From Citrus sinensis (lineage: Eukaryota; Streptophyta; Magnoliopsida; Sapindales; Rutaceae), in contig NC_068557.1 of assembly GCF_022201045.2 (NCBI RefSeq), forward strand, positions 3,658,001-3,722,000: a stretch of DNA of 64,000 nucleotides. The letters are read 5' to 3'. Shown one piece after another: positions 26,322 through 38,029 of the stretch. The notes under the pieces were generated by a model that saw only the letters and a program-made list of their open reading frames with translations, searched no databases and had not been told where the DNA came from. The position numbers and the translations under genes are program-made. Within the stretch, counting starts at the first letter, position 1; each line of letters starts with the position of its first letter.

Positions 26322-27513
26322 TGATGGGTGTCGAAGCCAACAAAAATAAATTCCTACTCTAAATAAATTGTGTATAGTGATTGAGCAGGGTCGTGTCCAC
26401 AGAGATCGGCAATTATTTAAATCCTTTTGAAACGTAAAACGTAAAATGGGGGAATTGTTGACAATAATAAAAATCAAATTAAAAATAACAAGAATGCAAA
26501 TTAAAGTTGTAATTCAAATTGGAGAAAGCTCTGGTTGAAGGAATTAACTCAGCTTGATTCGACTACTGATCATTGATTCAAATATAGATTATTATTACTC
26601 ATGAATAGACCAGTTATAGCTACTGAGACCCTTTAATAGCCAATCTCTCCTTAACTAGTCGATAACCAAGGTACGACCGTTGGTTATTTCCCTAATCAAT
26701 AGACAACCCTAGATACGATCATAGAATTTAATCAATTGACAGCCTGAAAAACCAGAGAGACCCAAATCCTAATCAACACATATGATGATTCATTTAAATT
26801 AGATTGTTTATTCTCACAACACAACTCTCTACTATGTTATTTGTCACAAACATTAAATTCTTCATACGATGAATCCTTTAATTGACAATAGATTAAGTTG
26901 ATAATAAAATAGTGGCCAATTACCTAATTAACAAACATAATCATGAAAATAATTCAGAGAATAAACAAATACCCAAAAAGTAATAAAACAATTAAAGCAC
27001 AAGAAAGATCTCACAGTAGTGATGAATCAAAGCTTCATTAACCTTCAACCAGAAAAATGGGTTTAGTTCCTCATAGAGAGAAGAGAAAAATTAGATCTAG
27101 GGTTTCTTTTTCTCCAATCCAAAAATCCCCCCTTTTTCACAATTGATTCCTCCCTTAAATACTCTCTCTCTCTTCTCTTTTAGAGTTCTATTTAAAATAA
27201 AATACTAATATCTAAAATATTAAATTCGTAATTACAAAAATAGCCAAAAATATAAAACACGTTAAACTAAAAACTGCAGGTCCGCAATTGACAGCACGCG
27301 CCCACGCCTTATCAACAAAGTTCTTCTGCCGCTCATAATTTCTCCAAGGGAACAATCATCCCTAAACATCATCTTGTAGCTCAATTTTATCACCAATCAA
27401 TAGAATTGCACCTACAAAAGTAAATCACAGGTAAATCACTATTATTAAATGCAAAACATCGATATTAAGGGAAGTAAACAATGCAAAACTAGTGCATAAA
27501 TTGCACTCTAACA
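26322..27513 (-). mobile_element. Solo LTR-like insertion (1.19 kb) with 5-bp target duplication
   Basis: The element begins TGATGGGTGTCGAAGCC and ends GCACTCTAACA, with TTCAC on both sides (26317-26321 and 27514-27518). The flanks join up as GAGTTCACATT in the paralogous site near 20841. Read on the minus strand it starts TGTTAGAGTGCAA, the usual look of an LTR 5' end, so the minus orientation is preferred. No coding sequence was seen inside. A TRIM or LARD fragment is an alternative, but no internal second terminal repeat was seen. Confidence 0.7.
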
Positions 27514-27518
27514 TTCAC

Positions 27519-30129
27519 ATTCGAGGGTTGATTGACATATTTGTCCCTTATCAAGCTCGTCAAAGAAACACCTATAAATTTCACTTGAGAATATATATAT
27601 TTTATATTTATCCAAAGTAAAGGATTTAATTAAACAAAATTCAGTCTCACGAATATTAATATACCAAAAAAAGTTATACAAAAATCACTATCAAAATATT
27701 GGATAATCTTGAGAAATTTTAAATTTTTTTCTTAATTAACAAAGAATTATTCCCAATACCATATTTCGCCAAATCTCAAAGGGAAAATTTTCCACTTTTT
27801 CAGTACAATATTTTCTATAATTTACGGTAATTATCTATTGATAATACTAATGGTTTTTTACACTAAACAATATTTTCAGACCCAAGTCATACACAATGCT
27901 AAAACCAAAGTAAATATTTTTTTTCCATTCGTATGGAAAAATATAAAATACCAAGTTTATCAATACTTATATCATTTATCATCATCCGAAGCTATATTTG
28001 CATCATCAATTGTCGATCTACAAAAGAGAAATCAAAGATGTTAAAAATATTTCTAATAATAAAATAAATAATTAAATATAAAGACTAGAATCTAGGTGTT
28101 TGAATTAAAAAAAATCATTAAAAAAAATTACCTTTCAAGTAGTATATAATTTTGTTGTATATTATATACTAATACTACATTAATGATGTATTCTAAATAT
28201 TGAAGTTCACTCCCAAATGGTGTTTGATATCTACATCTGAATGTGTCTTACATATTTCAAGAGAAAATTCTACCTATATTCTAAGGTTTGAGGGAAATGA
28301 CACGCATAAACCTTGCCTTGCAGCATAACCTCGTGATTGCATTTTGCTGGATATTTTATAATAAATTAATTTCGTTGTCTATTATATACCATATTAATAG
28401 ATGAAACTCACTCTCAAGTAGTGTCCAATACGGCGATGTCCATGTGCCTTACAATTTCACTGAAACAAATTTTGGGGAGGTTTTAAGTTCCTTTTTTCGT
28501 TTATATTTATATTTATGAGAATTAATAATTCTAACCAGCTGTCATTTTAGTTGTGTTTAAAATTGATGTTTCAAAAATCTGGAAAAAATAGATGGAAGAA
28601 TTTTCAGATGATACCCCCGTCAAAGGGATAATGTATACTGACACGTTTAAACATTTGAGCTCGTCAGTCGCCAATTACTTGAAACCCACGGCCACGTCTA
28701 TTAGACAATTTGAAAAAAAATAAAATAAAACTTGTGCATTGCGGATTCACATGAGGCTTAATTAATCGGCATATATGTCACTTGTGAAACTCAAAGGACT
28801 GCCAATTCATTCACGTTAGAAAAGTTTTTTTTTTTTTAATTACAAGACAAGGATTTAATCAAACAAAATTCAGTCTGATGAAATTTATACAAACTACTAT
28901 CAGCAAAATACATTCAAGATTAACAATCACATTAATCTAGCATCTTTTCTTTTTTTCTCATTTCTCTTTTTCTTTCTTTACTTTTTAGTCCGCTTTCCTT
29001 TCTCCAAATTACTTTTCTTGATTTTCCACCAAACACATCAAAACATTGGACCACCTTGGGAGTCCAGAAATATTAAATTTTTGGAGTCCACAAAAAAAAA
29101 GATATTTTTGTCATAATTTGTAGAATTTTGTTCTTCTATCATTTTCCTAAATTTATTGAGAAGACCAAATATCACCATATTTAATCAAAAGTCATATAGA
29201 ATTTTTTTTTATATTTTATTATACAAAAATGACGACTGCTCTTAAAAGTTTAACAAAGCAATTTTTTAATTATTTTATTTAACTGATTATCCAAATTTGA
29301 ATTCTAGATGACTCTGACCTTAAAACCAGATGTGGGCTATTCACATCCCCCATCTGTCCATTGAAAAGGGCAAATTTTGTTTTCAACCAAGCAGCCCCCT
29401 TGTGGCTTGTATCGATGTACGTTTAACATTGTCGCTCTAATTTGATCCTAACATGCGCTAATGCAAAACGATATGCAATGGAACTTTGTGAACTTACGGT
29501 AACAATTTGTTTTAACTTATGCATAATACTTAACTAACCAGTCAAATAGTGTCAAATAAAATTTTAGTATTTGGTTAAGAGACCACAAGAGTTCGTAAAT
29601 ATTGTTTTTTTTTTACCAATTAAGAAGATTAAAATGAACGGCACATTTTGTACAGAATTAATATGTGTATTTAAATTTAACAATATAGTGGGCTTTTTCA
29701 AATTTCAAATGTTTAGATGGGGCTAAATGCCTAAATCACAACTTTTCTTATTATTTTCATTGAATCATCAGAACTCTGAACAAATTTGAAAATATTTTCT
29801 GAGTCTCTTCTTCAACATTTAGTTTATACTTCAACTGACCATTAGAAGCAATTCAGTTTCTGTACGAGTTAGAAAGTAATTACAATCAATATTTGTGTAC
29901 TTCAGAATTTGAACCTTAATGAGCAATTAACCAAGAGTTGTTAATTTCTCTTCCTTTCCAAAATTCTGTTAGAATTGTCAATTGTTACGGCATATGGGTG
30001 TAAAGATTTTCTGATAATAAAAGTTAAAATTATGGGGTTGGTTTTTATAAGAATTTTGGAGGCGTGTAAGAAGCCCCACTCTACTCATAAATGAAGCCAT
30101 GACTTGGAGTAATGGAATACAGAGCCCAT
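27519..30129. repeat. Intergenic duplicon (shared with 43240-44734 and 53250-55866)
   Basis: Non-coding sequence copied two to four times in the window. The part from 29000 on matches 54800-55866 closely and runs across the Mutator-like insertion into 32227. Short frames such as 29978-30214 (-) are copied with it and differ by stops between copies, so no gene is called. Confidence 0.8.
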
Positions 30130-31002
30130 TAACCCTAAGGAAAATGCTAAGTAGCGAGAGGGATGAGAGAAGGACGACAGAAACGGCAATTTTTCCTGTC
30201 GTTTCTCCTCTCATTTCCTCTCACTCTTTAAACATAAAAAAAATAAAAGAAATGATAAATGAATAAATAAATAGCGTTGGAATGCTTTGCTCCCTCTTTC
30301 ACTTTTTCACTTCCCCACGATTTCACTTGCCTCTCTCCTTGACTTTTTCATTTTCCCCTAGGTGAAACTTTCCTCTCTCTTTCACTTTCATTTTCCTCCA
30401 TTTTCGTCAGTTCTCACGCAGCTTCACTTTCAGGCTTCTTCTCACGCAGCTTCACGACCTCCTCCCTCTTCCCCTCTCTCGGTTCTCTCGGCAAAGATTA
30501 AGTGAGCAGTGGCTTTTTTCAGATTGTTCTTTTTGTTTTAATTTTTTGTTATGTGAAAGCTCTGGCGTGGAATTTAAGTGTATTGTGGAAGTTAAGTTTT
30601 TTTTTTTTTGGTATTGTTGCTGGATCTTGTTGTAATTTAAGCTTCTGGAATTTAAACAATGTAAATTTTGTTGCGGGTTATGTTATGAATTTTGTTTTAT
30701 TTCAACTTTGGTGTTTATGTTGTGAATTTTGTTGCGGGTTATGTTATGGTATGCAGAATTTATTTCAATACTATTTATTTTAGAAATTTTGGTGGGTCTC
30801 GTTGGAACCTCCGATTTTGTTGCAGGTTATGTTATGAATTTTATTTTATTTGGTGTTTATGTTGTGAATTGCCGTCATATGTTGTGGGTTATATTACGCC
30901 ACTTGCGAACAAATGAAGTCTTGCCATGAAATAAGAATTAATAGCCAAAAGAAAGATGATCAAGACTCTACATCCTGTTCCACATACATAATTGCAAGCT
31001 AC

Positions 31003-31335
31003 CATTAAAGAGTGCCTGCTTAGATGAAAGATATTTCAAATTTTCTGTCGATAATGATTTAAATGGTGAGCTCTTCCCATAGTAACGATGTTCAAGTGAA
31101 ACCACAGCTGCTCCAAACTTCTTTGCCAGAACCTGCCCAATGATACATGTGTCCAAATACTATTCCAGCCACTCAACAATAACCATGAATGTTCTTTTTT
31201 TTTTAATTACATTAGTTAAGGATACAATTAAAACTTACACCAAGATAATCATTTGGTATGCCATCGCAAGTATATTCACCACAAATCCTCAAAAAAATAG
31301 GTCCATCCGGAGATCGAAAGTGGTCAAGTAATTCA
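31003..31335 (-). pseudogene. Captured exons of an S28 (prolyl carboxypeptidase-like) serine peptidase
   Basis: Two exons on the minus strand with intact splice signals. About 31335-31239 reads ELLDHFRSPDGPIFLRICGE then YTCDGIPNDYLG and ends at donor GT|GTAAG. 31132-31003 follows acceptor GGGCAG and reads [20 protein letters not shown] then [19 protein letters not shown]. The EHRYYG-S-PF and LKYLSS-QAL wording is typical of plant S28 peptidases (thymus-specific/EDA2-like). The catalytic Ser, Asp and His regions lie further on in the family and are absent. This is therefore a transduplicated fragment, not an enzyme gene. It may be transcribed, but nothing here shows that. Confidence 0.8.
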
Positions 31336-31726
31336 TCGAAAGTGGTCAAGTAATTAAAAAAAATGCTTCATTTAATAATTTATCAGGAGGATTTTAAAAA
31401 ATCTACTGCTGTAAAAAAAAAATGGAAAAATTAAACTATCGAGTAATTCAGCATATTCAGAGATACATACATAGAAAAAAAAAATGGGGAAGAAAAGAGA
31501 AAAATGGAATTTAGGAAATATGAATAACTTTAGAGGAATAGGGAGAGAGAGGGGCCGGTTACATAAGGTGAGAAACGATCGAGAGAATGTCTTTGCTAGT
31601 GCAAAGCCGAGAAAAAAAACTACTAGTGCAAAGCCTTCCCCTTCGTTAAAGAACTTTAGCCGAGAAAAAAAAAATTACTAGTGCAAAGCCTTCCCTTTTT
31701 GTACGAAGCAAAGGTAATCAAGAACT

Positions 31727-32030
31727 TTAGCCGTGAGGGATCTGGAAGCGTGAGGCACGCCGGAAGCCGTGAGGGAGCTTCTGGAAGTGTGAGGCACGCC
31801 GGAAGGAAGCCGTGAGGGATTTGGAAGCGTGAGTCACGCCGGAAGGAAGCCGTGAGGCATCTGGAAGCGTGAGGCACGCCGGAAGGAAGCCGTGAGGGAT
31901 CTGGAAGCAGGAAGCCGTGAGGGATCTGGAAGCGTGAGGCACGCCGGAATCCGTGACGGAGCTTCTGGAAGCGTGAGGCACGCCGGAATCCGTGACGGAG
32001 CTTCTGGAAGCGTGAGGGAGAGAAGCTGGT
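31727..32030. repeat. GC-rich minisatellite inside the Mutator-like element
   Basis: About seven or eight irregular repeats of the word group GCCGTGAGGGATCTGGAAGC / GTGAGGCACGCCGGAA, with unit length varying between about 34 and 50 bp. All reading frames across it stay open on the minus strand, which explains long overlapping frames with repeated SRLPA/HASR peptides. These are not called as genes. Confidence 0.85.
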
Positions 32031-32226
32031 GAGGGAGAGAGGAAGAGTGAGGACTGGAGACAAAATGATAAATTTTCCACTGCACGAAGTGATAAAAGCA
32101 ATCTTTCTTTATTATTTTTTATTCATTCTTTAGCGAGAGGAACGAGGAGCGAAACGACAGGAGAGAATGCCGTTTCTCTCGTCATTCTCTCGTTCCTCTC
32201 ACTACCTAGCAGCACTCTAACCCTAA

Positions 32227-33090
32227 AGGCCTTAAACTAACCCAAGATGCTTTAAAGTGATAATTAAGATGTGAGACAAGCTCGCTCTATCACTAAAGCT
32301 GTAAAGCATGTTTGGTTTATTATGCGTTGTGAGCCCATCAATTTTTTAAGTTGTGTACTTTTGCATTTCATCGAATGTTTGGTTTATTATACGTTGTTTT
32401 CAAGGTCGTTGACAATCAACGGGGCAATACCGACATAGATAGTCCTAGCCTCCTAGGCGCATGGAAGCATGGAAGATGCTAGTTTTGTAGTGAGAGTAAA
32501 AGAATTGAGCTTGAAACTATTTTTTTGCTGATATTTTTAATGAAACGCTTCAAAGAAAACATAGATGGAGGGAAGCAAAATGGTTGAAGTTAGCAAGCTG
32601 TGTAGTGAGAACTGGAGGCACATCAAGCATGAATAGAATGTGCGTGTGTGTTAATAAAGCGAGGATTGATTCAGGCTGGCAAAAGTACTCTTCATAGTCA
32701 TTGTCAGTGTAGTGTAGTATGCCTTTATTCTTAACTAGATTTTAGTCCTTATCTCCCCCAAGATTCGACCACAGGTGGTTAGTTATAGAAAGTTATTTCA
32801 AAATCACTCAGACAAACTTCTAGTGATAATTGAACTTAAATTTAACTTTAATATCTTATTAGAAAAGTTCAATATGGCTTTAATAGAGTGGGAAACATTT
32901 ATTTTCCCCAAGGAAAAATGCATAATAAGTTCTTTTACATAGACTCCATAACCAAATTAGACAAGTAAATTATCAATGACAGAATTAAGAGCTTGGTTTA
33001 ACAAGGTCAGCATGAAGAAACTACAAATTTGAGGTTAAAAATCAAGAAATGGAGGCCAAAACATAAGATTTTCAAAGAATGACTAGATTT
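32227..33090. repeat. Duplicon block shared with 55867-56508 and 59363-59668
   Basis: Non-coding. It is collinear with the 55.9-59.7 kb copy, which is interrupted by a LINE where this copy reads AGTTATAGAAAGTTATTT (about 32787-32805). No gene was seen. Confidence 0.8.
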
Positions 33091-33771
33091 TGTTAGGAAA
33101 TTGAACTTTCTCCCAAGATCACTTTAAGCAATTTGTCAAGCAACAAATTAACAAAAAATTTAAATGAAGAATACAACAATCACACAACATAAGATTTACG
33201 TGAAAAACTCTAAATTCGGAGAAAAATCACGGCCGTTGTCAAGAGACAACCAGAGAAAAAATATTCACTATGTGGAAAATTATTACAACCACACTCTCAG
33301 AAATAATTTTCTTTCACCCAAACCCCAAATACATAATTTCGAGAAATATTCCTTAACAAAGCAAACTCGTAATACCCATATTGAAGGAGGAGGAGCCAAA
33401 CTCTCCTTCAATATAACTACATATTTAAAAATATTTCTCTCCCATGTTGGAAGCTCTCAATGCTTCTCTTACATTTTCTTGCTTCTCAAATTTTTGGATG
33501 CCAAGCTCTCAAATGAGAGCTTCCTTTTATAGGCAAAATTTTGCCTAAAATCAATCTATTTTTTCAACATTCAATAGCCACCATTCAACATTCAAAATAG
33601 TTTTGGCCACTTCCAATTACTTTTCAAAATTCTCGGCCACCTCCCATTTGAATTCAAATGATGTCTTTTAATTTGACTTTTCAACTTTCTTTTTTAATCA
33701 ATTTTCAACAATCTCCACCTTAATTAAAAAAAAATTCATAACCACTACTACAAAACACTATCTTCAGATTT
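33086..33771 (-). mobile_element. LTR (33091-33710) with short internal tail, copia-like
   Basis: 33091-33710 starts TGTTAGGAAATTG and ends ATTTTCAACA, as an LTR should. The next bases, ATCTCCACCTTAA, are the complement of a polypurine tract (TTAAGGTGGAGAT), which places the element on the minus strand with this as its 3' LTR. After a further 56 bp (33711-33766) the host sequence resumes. GATTT occurs on both sides (33086-33090 and 33767-33771), matching the single GATTT in the empty copy near 59662. A full element is not present. Confidence 0.7.
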
Positions 33772-34302
33772 CAATTAGATCCCAGGGAACATTAACCCAA
33801 TTTACTGCTTATTGTAGACCTCTTTGTTTACATGAATTAATGTTTAATAGCCTTTAGGATCTCAAGCTTGACCCTTACAACTACATATGAGTTCATTTAA
33901 TTAATAATTTGTACGTATTAGCAGCTAGTGAAGGAGAAAATGCCCGTGACCAGTGCATTAGTTTTAAAGAAATCCGGAGACAAAGAGTTGTTCTGATTAT
34001 TTTATAATTTTTTTTTTTGCACATGACACACTATTCAAGACAATGTCCATGTGGTGTGAAGGCCAAAATCCCCCGTGAACCTGGCAATTATTGTCTTTTT
34101 TAGCATTTTAAAAAAATCAGTTTGTATTTAAATTACTATTTGATCGATTAAAATTTGAATAACTTTACAGCTACCCACGAATTTTTTAACCATAATTCCC
34201 AGCTTCCCTTTTATATATATATCGGCATCAGCTGATCAGCATGAATTAAGAGTTCATAACCAAACTGAAATAGATATCCAAAGTTTAGAGTTACTGAGAA
34301 AT
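33772..34302. other. Upstream region of lipid-transfer-like copy 2
   Basis: Shared with 59669-59811 plus 60783-61159, and from about 33974 with 47813-48135. It contains a TATA-like TTATATATATAT at about 34211-34222. The paralogue at 59.8 kb carries a hAT insertion that this copy lacks (GTATTAGCAGCTAGTG, about 33916). Confidence 0.75.
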
Positions 34303-34806
34303 ATGAGTTCTAGGATTTATTTTATGCTCGTCGCGATATTTACTGTCGCTGGAGTTTTTCAATTTTCCGGCGCAGTTTCCGGCGCACAACATTGTGGAAT
34401 GAATACAAATGTTCTTGGCCAGCATGTATCACAATGTGAGAAATATGTGTTGAAATCGGGGCCGAAGATTCGGCCATCTCCTGGTTGTTGTGCGGTTGTG
34501 AAGAAGGTTGTCGCCAAATCTCGAAGGAAAATTTTCCATTTTTCCAGTAAAACATATTCTATAATTTACGGTAATTATCTATTAGTAATGCTAATGGTTT
34601 TTTACACTAAACAATATTTTCAGACCCAAGTCATACACAATGCTAAAAATAAAGTAAATATTTTTTCCATTCCTACAGAAAACATAAAAATTACCAAGTT
34701 CATCAATACTTATATCATTTATCATCATCCGAAGCTATACTTGCATCATCAATTGTCGATCTACAAAAGAGAAATCAAAGATGTTAAAAATATTTCTAAT
34801 AATTAA
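34303..34806 (+). pseudogene. Truncated lipid-transfer-like gene (copy 2), chimeric reading frame
   Basis: The first 208 bp (34303-34510) match the intact copies at 48136 and 61160, including the signal peptide and the first four cysteines (C, C, CC). At 34510/34511 (AAGAAGGTTG|TCGCC) the sequence jumps to the intergenic repeat CGCCAAATCTC-AAGGAAAATTTTCC found at about 21098 and 53540. The open frame runs on to 34806 as non-homologous residues. The CXC motif and last two cysteines are lost, so the fold cannot form. One surviving difference is FSGAVSGA for FSGQVSGA. This is a recombination breakpoint between two duplicons rather than gradual decay. Confidence 0.85.
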
Positions 34807-36137
34807 ATATAAAGACTAGTACCTAGGTGCTCGAATTAAAAAAAATCATTAAAAAATATTACCTTTCAAGTAAGAAATAATTGTGTTGTGTATTATATAC
34901 TACATTAATGATGTATTCTAAATAGATGAAGTCCGCTCCCAAATGGTGATTGATATCTATATCTAAATGTGTCTTATATATTTCAAGAGAAAATTTTACC
35001 TATATTCTTAAGGTTTGGCGGAAATGACATGCATGAACCTTACCTTACAATATAACCTCATGATTACATTTTGCTGGATATTATATAATAAATTAATTTC
35101 ATTGTCTATTATATTCTATATTAATGATGTATTCCAAGTAGATGAAACTCACTCTCAAGTAGGGTCCAATATGGCCGTATTCATGTGTCTTACAATTTCA
35201 CCGAAACAAATTTTGGGGGGGTTTAAGTTTCTTTTTCCTTTATATTTATATTTATGAGAATTAATAATTCTAACCAGCTGTCATTTTAGTTGTGTTTAAA
35301 ATTGATGTATCAAAAATCTGGAAAATAGATGGAAGAATTTTCAAATGATACCCCCGTCAAAGGGATAATTTAGACTGACACGTTTAAACATTTGAACTCG
35401 TCAGTTGCCAAATACTTGAAACCCACGGCCACGTCTATTAGACAATTTAAAAAAAAAAGAAAACCAAAGAATCATGTGCTGGGAATTCACACATGAGGCT
35501 TAATTAATCAGCATATATGTCACTTGTGAAACTCAAAGGACTACCAATTAATTCACGTTAGAAAAGTGTTTTTTTTTAATAATTTTTTGAATTAAAAGAC
35601 AAGGATTTAATCAAACAAAATTCAGTCTGACGAAATTTATACAAACTACCATGAGCAAAATACATTCAAGATTAACAATCACATTAATCTAGCATCCTTT
35701 TTTTCCTCCTTTCTCTTTTTCTTTCTTTACTTTTTAGGCCGCTTTCCTTTCCCCAAATTACTTTTCTTGATTTTCCACAGAACACATCAAAACATTGGAC
35801 CACCTTGAGAGTCAAGAAATATTAAATTTTTGGAGTCCACAAAATCAAATTTTTGGAGTCCACAAAAAAATTAAATATTTTTGTCATAATTTGTAGACTT
35901 TTGTTCTTCTATCATTTTCGCAAAATTTATTGAGAAGACCACCATATTTAATCAAAAGTCATATAGATTTTTTTTTTATATATTTTTTATGATGCACAAA
36001 GGACGAATGTTCTTAAAAGTTTAACCGAGCAATTTTTTAATTATTTTATTTAATTGGTTATCCAAGTTCGAATTCCAGATGACTCTAACCCTAAAACCAG
36101 ATGTGGGGTACTCACATCCCCCATCTATCCATTGAAA
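34511..36137. repeat. Intergenic duplicon block (shared with 27700-29370, 43240-44500, 53540-55160)
   Basis: Non-coding copies continue to about 36137 (ATCCATTGAAAA), where this copy switches to unrelated sequence. Short frames inside, such as 35015-35257, are not conserved between copies. Confidence 0.75.
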
Positions 36138-36350
36138 ATATGGTTGGCAAAACCTCGGGTCGGGTCCGGGTATCGTAATGACCGGACCTGACCCAAATGC
36201 ATAGATTCCCGGGTTGGGTTGTGCCGAGCTTTAATCCGGGTACCCAGATTTTATATTTTTTAATATTATATGTGTATTTTTTTTTTTTGGTAATTGTATA
36301 AGTTTTAACTTTATTTTAATAAAATTTGACATGAAAATATGAACTTTAAG
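36138..36350. mobile_element. Possible truncated transposon end (hAT-like)
   Basis: TATGGTTGGCAAAACCTCGG followed by GC-rich GGGTCGGGTCCGGGTA...GGGTTGGGTTGTGCC resembles the subterminal regions of plant hAT elements. It lies exactly at the junction between the intergenic duplicon and the kinase duplicon. No second end and no target duplication were found. Confidence 0.35.
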
Positions 36351-38029
36351 GACCTGAGGAAGATCCTCCTATCAAAATAGTTTCTCCTGTAGTCTATACT
36401 CTTTGTTTGATTATTTTTGTATTAAATATTCTCATTGAAATTTGTGTTTAATCTTCACTGATGCGAGGAGTTTTCCAAATGTGTCTCCTTTCTGTTGGTT
36501 CATTCCTTGATGACTCAGCTATCTCTTCTGGCAGCAACTGGAGTTGCGAAAGATTAGATATCTGATAAATGCAGGGAAGATAGATTCTTATGACTTAATT
36601 ACAATGAAAACTCTCAAGGTACTGGAACATCGCTGTTGCCGAATCTGTATCTTCCCATTCGTATGCTATGATGCATAGTGATTATTAACATTCCCATAGG
36701 ATGCTGGAGCAATATGGAAGCATATAGAAGATGGAGTAAGAAAGATTGATTGGTCGTCATAATTAACTTTTTTCAGGGTTTATTCTATATACATGATCAG
36801 CTGAACTTGTTCTCTTTAATTTTCATAAACGCATTGACACAAATTTTACTTTTTGATCATTGGATATCCCTGACTTTATGTTCATCGAGTTCTAAGCTAG
36901 GGAATGCTGCTGGACTTACTACCTTAATAGCTAGGAAGGTTGTAACAAGGTGGCCACAATGGATTTTAACCATCGATTGCTTTCTTAGGGAAAAGAAAAG
37001 AAAGGAAGATCTTAACCTCTCCCCCACCCATTTGTGTTAATTGTCACTACTTATTGCGATTTATTGTATATTTTAAATCACATTTGGTGACGGTTTCCAA
37101 TTGCACAAGCCTACAGAAATCAAGTTGTACTTCTATTGTTTACAGAATTTTATTTCTGTTTATCATTCATCCTTGGCAATATCATGACAAGCAATGTCGT
37201 ACTTTTTGCTTTTCATATTCTCAAAGTTGGTCACATCTTTTTATTTCAAATTGAAAGATAATAAATGCACGCTAGTTTTCTTTTAATTAATGAATGGACA
37301 TTAATTCTCATTGGATAATCAATATATATTTGTTTTAGAGTCCTCGGGTGGACTTAACTTTTGGGGTTTTGGGTCCTCATTTGTTATATTGGTTTGGTTC
37401 TTGAGGTAAATAAATCAAGGATTATAATATTGAGCATTCAATTTTCATGTCTGAAACTTCCAATATCCAAATTCACTCATGTAACACAAGTACACTATTT
37501 TAAACCAATTAGTTGGTATCACGCTTCAGAAATTTTGTATTTCCAACTTATAAACTCATGCAAGTTTTTGATACCCAAAAGACCATGGTTCGATTTTTTC
37601 CTTCTGCCCCCTCCCCACAGTGTTGTCAAATCATCCATAAATTTGCTGCAATGCTCAGCCAGTGCAAAGGTAATTTTATCAATGTAAGTGCTTGAATTGT
37701 TGATTGATCTCGATCGCATTCGTCTTCTTCGGACAGCCATTTGCTGTGTCTTACAAATCATGCTGTGTTCACTAATTGAAGCAACTAGGAGTCAGCGTAG
37801 ATCAGGATAATGACTTGTGTGGCATGGATACACACCTGAGACTTAATTGGTATACTTGTCCCATGTCAAGCTCAATGGAACCCTTTCAAATTTCACTTTA
37901 GAATATGTTGTTGGTTTGTTTGTATTTTATTTTATTTTATCTTTCTACATCTAAAGATAAGGATTTAAGTACACAAAATTCAGCCTCACGAAAGTTATAC
38001 AAAATGCTATCAATGAAATACATTCTAGA
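36351..38029. repeat. Kinase duplicon, downstream part (copy C), with L15-like relic
   Basis: Near-identical to 14066-16133 without the solo LTR. The L15-like exons are at 36535-36618 (QLELRKIRYLINAGKIDSYD then LITMKTLK) and 36700 onward (DAGAIWKHIEDGVRKIDW). In this copy the first residue of the second exon is D, as expected for the family, whereas copy A has H; copy A in turn keeps GLGKIA better. Neither copy is a working gene. Confidence 0.75.

Larger units (their letters stand above)
30130..32226. mobile_element. Mutator-like element with captured gene exons (Pack-MULE-like)
   Basis: The element proper is 30139-32217 (2079 bp), flanked by the perfect 9-bp duplication TAACCCTAA at 30130-30138 and 32218-32226. 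Its ends form imperfect terminal inverted repeats of about 65 bp: the left reads GGAAAATGCTAAGTAGCGAG, and the right, reverse-complemented, reads GAGTGCTGCTAGGTAGTGAG, continuing as GAGAGAA-GACGA-AGAAACGGCA on both sides. The paralogous block at 55862 (CACTAACCTTAAAGGCC) lacks it. Long inverted repeats plus a 9-bp duplication are diagnostic of the Mutator superfamily. No transposase was found, so it is non-autonomous. It holds two S28 peptidase exons and a minisatellite. Confidence 0.9.

Noticed and set aside
27838..28044. A recurring 68-codon frame (also at 21167, 43242 and 53620) as a conserved small gene.
   Set aside because: It is copied with the duplicon, and changes between copies fall evenly over codon positions and include frame breaks. 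Nothing suggests selection.
30502..30929. Overlapping hydrophobic frames (LCCEFCCGLCYG-type) as a membrane protein.
   Set aside because: They come from repeats of GTTATGTTATGAATTTTGTT-like words inside the Mutator-like element.
31656..32101. Three overlapping minus-strand frames with repeated SRLPA/HASR-type peptides, as a possible repeat protein gene.
   Set aside because: They are produced by the minisatellite in different frames, with no domain and no start context, inside a transposon.
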